Positions 1 to 8,762 of a stretch of 64,000 bases of DNA are shown here, piece by piece. A program made the translations under genes and the position numbers. Within the stretch, counting starts at the first letter, position 1; the number at the start of each line of letters is the position of its first letter. The stretch lies in contig JAJHOH010000001.1 of NCBI GenBank assembly GCA_021651055.1, positions 3,224,001-3,288,000 on the forward strand, given 5' to 3'. A model generated the notes under the pieces. That model was not told the DNA's origin. It made no database searches and saw nothing but the letters and a program-made list of their open reading frames with translations. This DNA is from Candidatus Manganitrophus morganii. Lineage in GTDB: Bacteria > Nitrospirota > Nitrospiria > SBBL01 > Manganitrophaceae.

Positions 1-1
1 G

Positions 2-1642
2 GTCCGGAAGATTTCCGCGCGGATGGTCATGGACAAAATCGCCGAGCAGGCCTGCGCCACCGGCGAGCCGGGGCTTTTCTTCATCGACGTGACCAACCGG
101 ACCAACCCGACCCCGCATATCTCCGACATGGAAGCGACCAACCCCTGCGGCGAGCAGCCGCTCTTGCCGTACGAGAGCTGCAACCTCGGGAGCATCAATC
201 TGGAGCAGCATCTTGTCGAGATTGATAGCCGGTATCAGATCGATTGGAAGAAGCTGGAGAAAAGCATCCGGACCTCGATCCATTTCCTCGACAACGTCAT
301 CGACATGAACCGCTACCCGATCCAGCAGATCGAAGAGATCACCAAGTCGAACCGGAAGATCGGTCTCGGGGTGATGGGTTTCGCCCGGATGCTCTTCAAG
401 CTCGAGATCCCTTATAACTCCGAAGAGGGGATCGAGACCGCCCGGAAGGTGATGGGCTTCATCCGAAAGATCGGCTACGATGAATCGGGCCGTCTCGCCG
501 AGAAACGGGGGACCTATAAGTTCTGGCAGGGATCGCTTCACCAAAAGCGGGGAGAGCGGATTCGCAACTCTTACGTCACCACCGTGGCGCCGACCGGGAC
601 AATCTCGATGATCGCCGACACCTCCGGCGGCTGCGAGCCGGAATTCTCGTTGATCTGGTACAAGAACGTCATGGGGGGGGACCATCTTCCGTACGTCCTC
701 GACTACTTCATCGACGTCGCCAAGCGTGAGGGCTTCTGGAGTGAAGATCTGCTCGAAAAAATCATCAAGAACCACGGCTCGGTCCATGGGATCGAGCAGG
801 TTCCCGGTTATTGGCAGCGGGTCTTCATCACCTCGCACGGCATCTCTCCCGAGTGGCATGTCCGAATGCAGGCGGCGTTCCAGGAGTCGTCCGACTCCGC
901 CGTCAGCAAGACGATCAACCTTCCGTCGCACGCCACCTCCAAGGAGGTGAAGGAGGCCTATCTCTTGGCCTTTAAGCTCGGCTGCAAGGGGATCACCGTC
1001 TATCGCGACGGCGCCCGTCCCGATCAGGTAATGAATGTCGGGGAGTCGAAGAAGGGGGAGAAGAAAGCGGAGTCGGCGGCGATTGCCACCGATGAACATA
1101 TTCTGCAGCCCGATCAGCCGTTGAAGGTGATCGCGCCCCGTCCCCGGCCGGAGATGATGATCGGAACGACCACTCGAAAGCGGACCTCCTGCGGCGATCT
1201 CTACCTGACGGTCAATCAAGACGAGAAGGGGCTGCCGTTCGAAGCGTTCGCGACGATGGGTAAAGCGGGCGGCTGCGAAGGGTCGTTTAATGAGGCGATC
1301 GGCCGTCTGATCTCGCTCTGTCTTCGGGCCGGCGTGACGCCGCGGGATATCGTCAAGCAGTTGATCGGCATCCGCTGCGACAAGCCGTTCGGTCTCGGCA
1401 AGGAGAAGGTCCTCTCCTGCTCCGATGCGGTCGCCAAGATCTTCAACCAGGCGTTCGAGAACAAAGTTCCCGAGAAGCGTTATCCCGACCCGATCGCCCA
1501 GGTCGCGCAAGCGGCGGTCATCGAGGAGGAGATCGTTCAGGAGAAGAAGATCGCCTTCCCCTGCCCCGATTGCGGGTGCGAGCTGGAATTCGCGGAAGGG
1601 TGCGAGAAGTGCCATTTCTGCGGGTATTCGCGATGTTATTAA
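2..1642 (+). CDS. nrdJ: Adenosylcobalamin-dependent ribonucleotide reductase, C-terminal part (5' truncated by window)
   Basis: This is class II ribonucleotide reductase, which uses adenosylcobalamin to reduce ribonucleotides to deoxyribonucleotides for DNA synthesis in the cytosol. The reading frame is open to the window edge, so only about 546 C-terminal residues are visible. The fragment shows the NPCGEQPLLPYESCNLGSIN segment with its active-site cysteine, the later GCKGITVYRDG barrel strand and a TSCGDLYLTVN region typical of the TSCPD domain. The C-terminus is a CPDCGCE...CEKCHFCGYSRC cysteine cluster, likely zinc-binding or a redox-shuttle tail. It depends on B12 and works without oxygen. 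No regulatory element is visible because the 5' end lies outside the window. Identification is firm; the missing N-terminus is a window effect. Confidence 0.95.
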   Translation, partial: VRKISARMVMDKIAEQACATGEPGLFFIDVTNRTNPTPHISDMEATNPCGEQPLLPYESCNLGSINLEQHLVEIDSRYQIDWKKLEKSIRTSIHFLDNVIDMNRYPIQQIEEITKSNRKIGLGVMGFARMLFKLEIPYNSEEGIETARKVMGFIRKIGYDESGRLAEKRGTYKFWQGSLHQKRGERIRNSYVTTVAPTGTISMIADTSGGCEPEFSLIWYKNVMGGDHLPYVLDYFIDVAKREGFWSEDLLEKIIKNHGSVHGIEQVPGYWQRVFITSHGISPEWHVRMQAAFQESSDSAVSKTINLPSHATSKEVKEAYLLAFKLGCKGITVYRDGARPDQVMNVGESKKGEKKAESAAIATDEHILQPDQPLKVIAPRPRPEMMIGTTTRKRTSCGDLYLTVNQDEKGLPFEAFATMGKAGGCEGSFNEAIGRLISLCLRAGVTPRDIVKQLIGIRCDKPFGLGKEKVLSCSDAVAKIFNQAFENKVPEKRYPDPIAQVAQAAVIEEEIVQEKKIAFPCPDCGCELEFAEGCEKCHFCGYSRCY

Positions 1643-1792
1643 GAACTCAGAGTTCGTGTTCAGTCCAGGTCTACGTGTCTGCTTGAGGCGGTCCATTCAA
1701 TTCACCCTCTTGGCACGAAGGTTCGTGAAGTGTAATATACAAGTGAACAATCGCTTTTGACCCGTAGCTTAATAACCCAAGGAGGCCATCGA

Positions 1793-1969
1793 ATGGCGAC
1801 AAAGACAGCGGCAGGAAAGAAGAAAGCGTTCGGCGGGTATGCGGTCAACTTCAACGGCGCGACCGAGTCATTGGAAACGGTTTTCGGGAAAAAGCCGATC
1901 AGCCCGGCGGAGATGACGAAGGTCCTCTGGGCCTACGTGAAGAAGAAAAAAATCGGCGGGAAAGACTAA
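1793..1969 (+). CDS. Small SWIB-like protein (58 aa)
   Basis: A clear Shine-Dalgarno (AAGGAGG) lies just before ATG 1793, so I prefer this start to one 36 bases upstream. The product is a short basic protein with a lysine-rich N-terminus. Its C-terminal half (FGKKPISPAEMTKVLWAYVK) resembles the first half of the SWIB/MDM2 fold, whose pattern is a proline, then a helix with KxLWxYI. Full bacterial SWIB proteins are about 80-100 residues and this one stops before the second half, so it may be a mini-domain. It could be a nucleoid-associated or protein-binding factor. That is inference and no partner is evident nearby. Confidence 0.7.
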   Translation: MATKTAAGKKKAFGGYAVNFNGATESLETVFGKKPISPAEMTKVLWAYVKKKKIGGKD

Positions 1970-2001
1970 GCAGCGCTTTCCAGGAGAACAACAGTTGGGG
2001 G

Positions 2002-2274
2002 ATGATCCCCTCTGAAAAGAGAAGGGCAAACGACGCGTTGTCTAAAATCAGACGGGGAAGTCCGGAACGGTGGGAGTGGGAGCCCCCCTCACCGATAGAG
2101 ATCCATTTTCCTGAAAAGCAGCTTCGTTCGCCGATGACGTTGCGGAAGTTCCGCTTTCTTCGGCATCATCGGGTGGAGCCGTTTGTCCTCGACATCACCT
2201 GCATGGGAAGAGCGGTCCTCTTCACCTGGACAAGTTTGGCGAAGCGAGACGAAGGGAAAGAGCAGAAGAAATAA
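2002..2274 (+). CDS. Hypothetical protein (90 aa), doubtful
   Basis: An open frame between the SWIB-like gene and a rho-independent terminator on the same strand. There is no convincing Shine-Dalgarno before the ATG. The product is rich in Arg, Lys and Pro and has no recognised motif. The downstream terminator at 2295-2330 is the main reason to think this strand is transcribed here. It may be a real small basic protein or just transcribed spacer. Confidence 0.3.
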   Translation: MIPSEKRRANDALSKIRRGSPERWEWEPPSPIEIHFPEKQLRSPMTLRKFRFLRHHRVEPFVLDITCMGRAVLFTWTSLAKRDEGKEQKK

Positions 2275-2294
2275 GTAGGGATGCAGCAGCGATG

Positions 2295-2330
2295 AAGGCC
2301 GAGCCGGTTTGGGTTCGGCCTTCTTTGTTT
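2295..2330 (+). terminator. Rho-independent terminator
   Basis: Inverted repeat AAGGCCGA / TCGGCCTT with a short loop, followed by a T-rich run (TTCTTTGTTT). It ends the plus-strand unit and overlaps the last bases of the convergent radical SAM gene. Confidence 0.8.
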
Positions 2331-3906
2331 AGGAGAGGGCTTTCACGCCTCGCGCCTTCAATTCCGCTTCCAAATTCAGCAGCGCGGCGCGGCCGGTGTT
2401 TCCTTCGAAGATGTTGGCGAGGGAGTCGTCGGCGTAGGCGATGTTCCGTTTGGCGAAGGGGTCGGTCGGGGTGCGTTTTTGATTCTCCCACGCCTTGAGA
2501 CAGGCGCGGGTGATGATCTTTCCGAGCGGCGGCGGATTGTAGAGGAGCTTCTTGATCATCAGCGGGTTCATCGAAAAAGGATTGTAGTTGCGCGGCAGAT
2601 ACCCTTCTTCCACCAGACGATCGGCGAGGCCGGTGTGCGGCTGGATGCCGAGGAAGAAAAGAGCCGGATAAACCTGGGACTCCCCCAGGATCCCGACGAT
2701 CTTTTTGTACGAGGCGACACTCTCCATCAGCGTCTCCTCGGTGTCGCCGGGGGAGTTCAACGAGTAGTTCAAGATGATCTTTCCGTTAAAGCCGGCCTCC
2801 TTCAAATGCCGGCAGCCTTCGTAAAGCTTGTCGAGCCGGAAGCCCATCTTCAATTCGTCCAGCACCTTCTGCGAGCCGGAGGTGATCGCCACCTCGGTAT
2901 CGCCGAGGCCCGACCGGACCATCAACTCCGCCAGCTCCTTCGTGATCAGGCTGGTTCGAATATAGGCCCCCCACTCGATCTTCATCCCGCTTGAGATGAT
3001 CCGCTCCAGGGTCTCGGTGCAGTGGGAATAATACTTCGATCCGGGAATCCACTGCGCGTCGGCGAACCAGAAGCGGCGCGTTCCCCATCGGTCGTAGAAG
3101 GCCTTCATCTCGGCGACGACGTTCTCCGCCGGGCGGGTGTAGACCCGCTTCCCTTCGATGTAGGTGTAGAGGCAGAACTGGCAGTCGTAGGGGCAGCCCC
3201 GCTTGGTCTGAATGCCGATCGGCTCGTCGATGTAGGCCTTGTACTGCGGGAAGATCGATTCGATATAGGCGGGGTCTTGAACGGAGCTGTCGAGCTTGAC
3301 GACCTCTTTCTGCGTCCCGGTGATGATCTGATCTCCCTTCCGGAAGATGCAGCGGTCGTTCATGATGGTTTTCTCTTCATAGAGGTTGAGCAGGGCATCT
3401 TCTCCCTCGCCGATGATCCCGACGACCCCTTCCGGCAGCCGCCGGATGATCGGCTCGGAGAAGACGGAGAAAGCGCCCCCGCCGACGGTCATCTGCACCT
3501 GCGGGAACTCGCGGCGAACCCGCTCCAAATAGGTGAAGTGCTCGCGCAGGTTGCTGTAGTAGATCCAGAGGTGCCGCAGGCCTTGAACCGAGGCGACGAG
3601 CTTTTTAATCGGGTTCATCGAGTAGTAGAAGTCGAAGGCATATTTGAGCGAGCCGTCCCCTTCGTGCGGGGCGAAGAGCTGGATGTCGCGCCAGGAGAAG
3701 GCGATCAGGTCAGGCTTAAAGTCGGAGATTGTTTCCCGGAGGGCGGCATGGCGCTGCGGGCGGGTGACCTGGGAGAGATCGAGGATCCGCTGCGGCGCTT
3801 CGGGATGGTGCTGATGAAGAAAGTGGGCCAGGTAGGTGACGCCGAGAGGATAGACTTTTTTGCAAGGGAGGAAGACGTAGAGAACCGATTTGGGGCGAGG
3901 CATCAT
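2329..3906 (-). CDS. B12-binding-domain radical SAM protein (525 aa)
   Basis: The N-terminal about 180 residues look like a cobalamin-binding Rossmann domain (VLYVFLPCKKVYPLGVTYLA, then a DLIAFSW strand and a GGGAFSVFSEP segment). A radical SAM barrel follows, with the cluster motif CPYDCQFC after IQTKRG. This is the layout of the BchE/MiaB-like elongated B12 radical SAM family, which carries out methylations and rearrangements on many substrates. The substrate cannot be deduced. It stands alone, facing the terminator, with no co-directional partner, and 160 bases separate it from the PEP-CTERM gene behind it. An Fe-S radical enzyme acting in the cytosol is secure; the pathway is unknown. Confidence 0.88.
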   Translation of the reverse strand: MMPRPKSVLYVFLPCKKVYPLGVTYLAHFLHQHHPEAPQRILDLSQVTRPQRHAALRETISDFKPDLIAFSWRDIQLFAPHEGDGSLKYAFDFYYSMNPIKKLVASVQGLRHLWIYYSNLREHFTYLERVRREFPQVQMTVGGGAFSVFSEPIIRRLPEGVVGIIGEGEDALLNLYEEKTIMNDRCIFRKGDQIITGTQKEVVKLDSSVQDPAYIESIFPQYKAYIDEPIGIQTKRGCPYDCQFCLYTYIEGKRVYTRPAENVVAEMKAFYDRWGTRRFWFADAQWIPGSKYYSHCTETLERIISSGMKIEWGAYIRTSLITKELAELMVRSGLGDTEVAITSGSQKVLDELKMGFRLDKLYEGCRHLKEAGFNGKIILNYSLNSPGDTEETLMESVASYKKIVGILGESQVYPALFFLGIQPHTGLADRLVEEGYLPRNYNPFSMNPLMIKKLLYNPPPLGKIITRACLKAWENQKRTPTDPFAKRNIAYADDSLANIFEGNTGRAALLNLEAELKARGVKALS

Positions 3907-4003
3907 TGGGCTCCGTGTTGGAGCAACGATAACATAGTCGAAAACGGAACGGCAAGGTTTTGTTCAGGTCCAACGCTAAATGAAATTGGAATGGGGATGC
4001 AGC

Positions 4004-4036
4004 AAAAAAAGAAACCCCGCGCAGTGGCGGGGTTTC
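4004..4036 (-). terminator. Rho-independent terminator of PEP-CTERM gene
   Basis: Perfect 10-bp inverted repeat (GAAACCCCGC / GCGGGGTTTC). On the minus strand it is followed by seven T residues. It lies 31 bases beyond the stop of the minus-strand gene ending at 4067. Confidence 0.88.
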
Positions 4037-4066
4037 TGATCAAAACAGTGAAATAGCTAAAGGTCG

Positions 4067-4666
4067 TTAACTGCGCAGGCGGCGGCGCATCAGGCCGAGA
4101 CCGGCGAGGCCCATGCCGAGTAGACCCAGCGTGGCCGGTTCGGGAACCTGTGCTTCTCTGATTCCATAGACTGTCAGATGTGAGAGGCCGCGGCCGCCTG
4201 TGTCCCAGTCGCCGCTCGTATCGCCTGAGGTAACCTGATAGGCGGACCAGTAGATGTTCTCCGGCGTTCTCCCATCCTTGAGCACAATGACGATGTCGCT
4301 ATAATTGTCCCAGACGGAATCGTTGAATTGCCAAGTGCCGTTTGGAGCATTGTTATCGGGAGAGACCTGGAGACCGATATCAACCGTTGTGATCAAACCG
4401 CCTGGTGTGTCTTCCTGTTGCAAGTGTTCCCATCCGGTCAATCCGAAGAAGCCGGGGAGATCGGAAGCACTGTCGTTATTGTCGCCCGTTCCACCGTTCT
4501 GGCAGTTATAGCTGCCGTTATTGATACCATTTGGGCTGCCGTCTACATAACCGGCGCTGCAGGGAATCGCGCTTGCGTTGCCCCGCAGGGCAAGCAGCAG
4601 GATGGCTCCCAGATAAACCGCCACCGTCGATCGGGTGAAAGCACGCTTGAATACGAAACGTCGCAT
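4067..4666 (-). CDS. PEP-CTERM sorting-domain protein (199 aa)
   Basis: An exported protein with a basic N-terminus, a hydrophobic signal segment (STVAVYLGAILLLALRG) and AxA-like cleavage. The mature part is low in charge and rich in Asn, Gly, Asp and Ser. The C-terminus is a textbook PEP-CTERM signal: VPEPATLGLLGMGLAGLGL then MRRRLRS. In the known system an exosortase (EpsH/XrtA) recognises this tail, and many targets are exopolysaccharide-associated surface proteins. No exosortase gene is in the window, so it must lie elsewhere. The gene is monocistronic with its own terminator. The middle domain is not recognised. Confidence 0.9.
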   Translation of the reverse strand: MRRFVFKRAFTRSTVAVYLGAILLLALRGNASAIPCSAGYVDGSPNGINNGSYNCQNGGTGDNNDSASDLPGFFGLTGWEHLQQEDTPGGLITTVDIGLQVSPDNNAPNGTWQFNDSVWDNYSDIVIVLKDGRTPENIYWSAYQVTSGDTSGDWDTGGRGLSHLTVYGIREAQVPEPATLGLLGMGLAGLGLMRRRLRS

Positions 4667-5089
4667 CTAATCCTCTTTGCATGTGGTTTTTGTGTTTAAT
4701 TAACAGAACAGATCTATATTAAGATATACAAAATCTGGGCCGATGGGCTCCTACAGCGCGGGGCTTGAATCGTATCCAATTGTTTATCTTAATTAATTTT
4801 AAATTCTATCGCAGGCAAGCCGGACTGGAAAAGACGAATGTGGGAGAATGAGTGTCAATCATTCCGGCGGTTCTTTCGTGTTGTCAGAATCTTGTTCGGA
4901 GGGGATAAGAGGGTATAAACAGATACAGCATTTGAGAATGTCGATGCTTTTTAGCTTGATTTCAAATAGATAGGATTTTTCCGTTTTATTCGGACGGCTC
5001 TTTTCCCATCTTTTTTCCCCGGATGCCGTGTCAGAATTTCCGTCGCATCCCCCGATAGATCGGAGCAACGGTTGGAACTTTTAAGGGGT
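4667..5089. other. Gene-poor, A+T-rich intergenic region
   Basis: About 420 bases between two minus-strand genes. The part nearest the PEP-CTERM gene (4690-4800) is markedly A+T-rich (runs such as TTAATTAATTTTAAATT) and probably contains that gene's promoter, though I cannot fix a -35/-10 pair. I see no convincing coding sequence or RNA fold. Confidence 0.5.
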
Positions 5090-5809
5090 CTACTTTCTCC
5101 CGATGTGAATCGCCACAATCCCACCGGTAAGATTCTCATAGGTCACCTGAGCGAAACCGGCGCTCTCCATCCTTTTCTTCAATCCTTCCTGGTCCGGGAA
5201 TTTTCGGATCGAGTCGGGGAGGTAGGTGTAGACGCCGGTGTGGTCTTTGGAGACCCAGGTGCCGATTTTGGGGAGGAGGGTGAAAGAGTAGAAGTCGTAC
5301 AGTTTGCGAAGGGCCGGGCCCGGCGGCGTCGAGAATTCCAGGCAGACCATCCGGCCACCCGGTTTCAGGACCCGGTGGATTTCACGCAGGGCCTGGTCGA
5401 GGTCCGAAACGTTTCGCATGCAGAAGCCGGTGAGGACTGCCTGGAGCGATCGATCGGGGAGGGGGAGTTGCTCGGCGTTGCCGAGGCTGCAGGCGGTTTG
5501 GCGGAGCCGCCGGGCGGAGAGTTTCCGCCGGCCGATTTGGAGCATCGGCTCGTTCAGGTCGATCGCAATGACCGATCCCTTTTCGCCGACCGCGTGAGCG
5601 GCGAGGATCGAAAGGTCGGCGGTGCCGGCGCCGACATCGGCGACCCGCTCTCCCGTCTGCAGAGAGGCGATCTGGATGGTTCGGACCTTCCACCGGTGGT
5701 GAAGGCCGAAGGAGAGAAGGGTATTGTTCAGATCGTAAAAGCGGGCGATCGAGGAAAACATCTTCTGGACCGTCTTCTCTTTATCGGAATCTGTCGCCGT
5801 CGAAGCCAT
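5090..5809 (-). CDS. ubiE: UbiE/MenG quinone C-methyltransferase
   Basis: A SAM-dependent methyltransferase of the UbiE/MenG family that methylates demethylmenaquinone (or a benzoquinol) at the last step of respiratory quinone synthesis. Family signatures are FYDLNNTLLSFGLHHRWK near the N-terminus, the SAM motif VADVGAGTADLSI and the later GFCMRNVSDLDQALREIHRVLKPGG. I start at ATG 5809 because an AGAGGG site precedes it; a longer frame to 5842 adds 11 residues without such support. Length (239 aa) fits the family. Which quinone is made cannot be read from this gene; menaquinone is likelier if the host is a Nitrospirota-type organism. Confidence 0.9.
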   Translation of the reverse strand: MASTATDSDKEKTVQKMFSSIARFYDLNNTLLSFGLHHRWKVRTIQIASLQTGERVADVGAGTADLSILAAHAVGEKGSVIAIDLNEPMLQIGRRKLSARRLRQTACSLGNAEQLPLPDRSLQAVLTGFCMRNVSDLDQALREIHRVLKPGGRMVCLEFSTPPGPALRKLYDFYSFTLLPKIGTWVSKDHTGVYTYLPDSIRKFPDQEGLKKRMESAGFAQVTYENLTGGIVAIHIGRK

Positions 5810-6016
5810 ATCGCCCTCTTGAAGTCTGCCAATGGGTAACATTCGGTTCCCACTCTTGTCAAGCCGGAAATATCCTACCGTAGCCTTTCCCTCCCTCCGG
5901 GCTGTTCATCGCCCCGCTTCTCGGTTAAAATAAGGCGTTTCCGCCGACCGGATTAGAAATAGCATGGAATAAAACAGCCCGCCCGGCGGTTTAGGGAGGA
6001 AGGGCGCCGCATCCAT

Positions 6017-6598
6017 ATGAAGAACAAAGATCCGCGGGAATTCGAAGAGACCACTTTACCCTTTCTCGATTCGCTCTATCGCTACGCCGCTCTTTTGACC
6101 GGCGATCGGGACCAGGCGGAGGATCTGGTGCAGGAGACCTATCTGCGCGCCTGCCGCTTCTTCGACCGGTATGAAAGGGGGACCCACTGCAAGGCATGGC
6201 TGATGACGATCCTGCGGAACATTTTCATCAATCAGTATCATCAACGGTCGCGGGAGGTATTGGTCTCGGAGTTCGATGAGCCGGGCGACTTTGAGTCGCT
6301 CTCTCCGCTGGGGGTATCGCGGGAAGACGGCTCCCTCAAGAACAGGACTGCGAGGCATGATTTAAAAAAGGCATTGGACGCCCTTCCGGCCCACCTTCGG
6401 GAGGTGGTTCTTTTGAAAGATGCGGAGGGGTTCGACTACAAGGAAATCGGCCGCCTGATCGGCGTCCCGCTGGGGACGGTGATGTCCCGTCTCTTTCGGG
6501 CGAGAAATCAGCTGAAGCGGCTTTTGAAAGATTATGAAACCGGACCGGTTTCCGCGGCGGATCGGCCCGACGTTTCGGGAGGAAAGAGCGATGTATGA
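6017..6598 (+). CDS. ECF-type RNA polymerase sigma factor (193 aa)
   Basis: An extracytoplasmic-function sigma-70 factor. Region 2 is clear (FLDSLYRYAALLTGDRDQAE, DLVQETYLRAC, then THCKAWLMTILRNIFINQY) and region 4 carries the helix-turn-helix (LPAHLREVVLLKDAEGFDYK, EIGRLIGVPLGTVMSRLFRA). A GGAGGA site lies about 15 bases upstream of the ATG, which is rather far. The stop codon overlaps the start of the downstream anti-sigma gene by 8 bases, so the two are translationally coupled. It probably directs transcription of a small envelope- or redox-stress regulon and may include its own operon. A target promoter motif could not be defined. Confidence 0.93.
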   Translation: MKNKDPREFEETTLPFLDSLYRYAALLTGDRDQAEDLVQETYLRACRFFDRYERGTHCKAWLMTILRNIFINQYHQRSREVLVSEFDEPGDFESLSPLGVSREDGSLKNRTARHDLKKALDALPAHLREVVLLKDAEGFDYKEIGRLIGVPLGTVMSRLFRARNQLKRLLKDYETGPVSAADRPDVSGGKSDV

Positions 6599-7421
6599 TT
6601 GCCAGACGATGACGAAACTGCTCTATCCCTACCTGGATAATGAGCTCGATGTGAAAGAAGCGCTCCGGGTGCAGATCCATCTCGACGAATGCGCCCGCTG
6701 CCGCGGCCTCTTCGAAAAAGAGCGGATCTTTCTGGAAGCGCTGCGGGAGGGGTTCCCGGCCGAGCGCGCCCCGGCGTCGCTCCGCGGGGGGATTCGGGAG
6801 GAGATCGCCGATGAGGTTCCCGCGGAGGAGGTCCGTTTCCGATGGGGATCACGCTTCGGCGCCGGGTGGGGTTCTGCCGTGCGGGTCGCCTCTCTCCTGG
6901 CGGTCTTTTTCCTCTTCGGCGCGGGGGGATTCTTTTTGTTTTCAAAACCAGCGGAGCACCCCGAGGCGTTGACTTGGGTCGATCTGGCGGTCGAGGCCCA
7001 TGCGGCGGTGGTTGAAGATCAGAAGGGATTGGACGTGCGGGAGAGCGATCCGGCCGCCCTCTCGGCCTGGTTTGAGGGAAAAGTCGATGTCCCCTTTACC
7101 TTGCCGGCAGGGAGCGATTCGATCGAAATGATCGGGGGGAGGATTGAGCAGGTCGGCGCCCTTCGGGTGCCGCTGATCGTTTTCCGGACCGGCGGCGAGC
7201 TCTCCTCCCTGCTTCTGGGGCCGCCGCAGCCGATGGCGGTCGGCGACAAGGCGGCCGAGCGGGGAACGCTTTCCTTCTACACCCTTCGCCATCACGGCTA
7301 CGATGTGATCGCCTGGAGCGACGCCAACGTCAGTTATCTTCTGGTGGCGAACCACCTTCGCGCAGCGAAGGAGGGGTGCCTCCTCTGCCATGCCGATGAA
7401 CCGGGGCGAAACTTAATGTAA
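6591..7421 (+). CDS. Zinc-finger anti-sigma factor with C-terminal CXXCH motif (276 aa)
   Basis: The start is ATG 6591, preceded by GGAGGAAAG, inside the end of the sigma gene. The cytosolic N-terminus holds the zinc anti-sigma signature H30-xxx-C34-xx-C37. One transmembrane segment follows at about residues 97-118 (VRVASLLAVFFLFGAGGFFLF). The periplasmic domain of about 150 residues resembles the C-terminal part of many membrane anti-sigma factors (AWFEGKVDVPF, IGGRIEQVGALRVPLIVF, GYDVIAWSDANVSYLLV). Odd feature: the protein ends with GCLLCHADEPG, where C263-LL-C266-H267 matches the CXXCH motif for covalent haem c. It faces the periplasm, where cytochrome c maturation occurs. It probably holds the ECF sigma factor inactive until a periplasmic signal arrives; a haem role is inference. 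Confidence 0.88.
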   Translation: MYDCQTMTKLLYPYLDNELDVKEALRVQIHLDECARCRGLFEKERIFLEALREGFPAERAPASLRGGIREEIADEVPAEEVRFRWGSRFGAGWGSAVRVASLLAVFFLFGAGGFFLFSKPAEHPEALTWVDLAVEAHAAVVEDQKGLDVRESDPAALSAWFEGKVDVPFTLPAGSDSIEMIGGRIEQVGALRVPLIVFRTGGELSSLLLGPPQPMAVGDKAAERGTLSFYTLRHHGYDVIAWSDANVSYLLVANHLRAAKEGCLLCHADEPGRNLM

Positions 7422-7445
7422 AAGAGCCTGAGTTAACCGATAAAT

Positions 7446-7480
7446 AGAAAGGGGGCCTTTCGGCCCCCTTTCTATTTTCT
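7446..7480. terminator. Strong bidirectional rho-independent terminator
   Basis: Perfect 12-bp inverted repeat (AGAAAGGGGGCC / GGCCCCCTTTCT) with a TTTC loop and T-rich flank (ATTTTCT). It sits between the converging anti-sigma and peroxidase genes. Confidence 0.9.
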
Positions 7481-7489
7481 GATCTGATG

Positions 7490-7551
7490 GTAGGGGCGAT
7501 CCTTGTGATCGCCCCTTTTCTTATCGAATCGGATCTTAGATTCGCCCCTAC
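7490..7551. repeat. Palindromic repeat of the GTAGGGGCGA type
   Basis: An outer inverted repeat GTAGGGGCGA (7490-7499) / TCGCCCCTAC (7542-7551) encloses a second hairpin, GGGGCGATC / GATCGCCCC. A related hairpin occurs at 13545-13571. The right end supplies the last codon and the stop of the peroxidase gene, so the element has become part of its 3' end. Such short dispersed palindromes are usually REP- or MITE-like. Confidence 0.65.
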
Positions 7552-8600
7552 TGCGGAAACTCCTCCGGCGCCTTCACATGTTGCCACCCTTCTCCGTTGA
7601 GCGTTCTCAAGAAGGCGACCAGGTCCTTCTCCTCCTGCGCGGTCAACTCGAGCGGAAGGATCAGCTCGCTCAGGAACGGATTTTTGATTCCCCCTTTGTT
7701 GTAGAAGGCGACCACCTCTGCCAAAGTACCAAACCGGCCGTCGTGCATATACGGCGCGGTGTTTGCGATCTCTCTCAACGTCGGGGTTTTGAACGCCCCG
7801 ATCTCGCTCTTGTCGTTGGTCACCATGTACCGGCCGAGGTCGACATTCCCGCTGTCCCAGCCGAGGCCGAGATTGTGGAATTTCTCGTCGGTGAAGTTGA
7901 AGCCGGAGTGGCATTTGGTGCAGCGCGCTTTATTCCGAAAGAGGACCAGCCCCCGCTTGGCCGAATCGGAGATGGCGTTTTCATCCCCGCCGATATCGTA
8001 CCGGTCGGCGGGGCTGTTTCCGGAGATCAGCGTCCGTTGGAAGCTCGCGATCGCCTTCGCGACGCCGTCCATCGTGATATCGGTTCCGAAGACTTTTTTA
8101 AACTCCTTCCGGTAGCCCTCGATTTTCTTCATCTTGGCGAGCATCTGGTCGTAGTCGGCGAAACCGTGCTCGATCGGGTTGGTGAAGGGACCGATCGACT
8201 GCGCTTCGAGCGTCGCCGCCCGTCCGTCCCAGAACTGGATCTGGCTGAAAGCGCGGTTGATCGCAGTCGGGGCGCTCCGTCCCCCCAGTTGGCGTCGGAT
8301 GCCGGCGGAGACCGGCTGCCCGTCGGTGAAGGCGAGCGCCGGCATGTGGCAGGTGGCGCAGGAGATGCTGTTGTCTCCCGAGAGGCGTTTGTCGAAAAAG
8401 AGAAGCCGTCCCAGCGCGATCTTCTCCGGCGTCATCGGATTGTCGGAAGGGACATGGAACGATTCTTCATCGAGTCCCAACGGAATGGCGGGGCGGGCTT
8501 CTTTTTTGGAAGGTTCGGCGGCCGTGGTGATTTGAATGAGGAAAAAAGCGGTGAAGGCGACCACCGCCCAGATTCCAAACAATTTCTTTTGATGGCTCAT
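7548..8600 (-). CDS. Di-haem cytochrome c peroxidase / MauG family protein (350 aa)
   Basis: A periplasmic di-haem protein of the bacterial cytochrome c peroxidase/MauG family; members reduce H2O2 or carry out protein oxidations using electrons from small cytochromes. Two haem c motifs are visible, CATCH (with MPALAFTDG) and CTKCH (with SGFNFTD), plus the family segments GRLLFFDKRLSGDNSISC and FKTPTLREIANTAPYMHDGR. I start at ATG 8600, with AGGAGAAGAGGG upstream and a good signal peptide (LFGIWAVVAFTAFFLIQITTA). The gene runs toward the sigma/anti-sigma pair and ends inside a palindromic repeat. Telling CcpA from MauG needs the axial ligands checked. Confidence 0.92.
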   Translation of the reverse strand: MSHQKKLFGIWAVVAFTAFFLIQITTAAEPSKKEARPAIPLGLDEESFHVPSDNPMTPEKIALGRLLFFDKRLSGDNSISCATCHMPALAFTDGQPVSAGIRRQLGGRSAPTAINRAFSQIQFWDGRAATLEAQSIGPFTNPIEHGFADYDQMLAKMKKIEGYRKEFKKVFGTDITMDGVAKAIASFQRTLISGNSPADRYDIGGDENAISDSAKRGLVLFRNKARCTKCHSGFNFTDEKFHNLGLGWDSGNVDLGRYMVTNDKSEIGAFKTPTLREIANTAPYMHDGRFGTLAEVVAFYNKGGIKNPFLSELILPLELTAQEEKDLVAFLRTLNGEGWQHVKAPEEFPQ

Positions 8601-8762
8601 ATCCCTCTTCTCCTGGTTGATCGGTTTTTTGACAATTTTACCCTCCCTTTTCAACTCCTGCCGTTAAAACAGGCGAGTGAGGGTTTTTATTCCAGGAAAA
8701 ATCGAATTTTCTTAAGTATTGAAATCAAGGAGCGCTTGGATCTGTCGGCGAACGCAGAAGGG

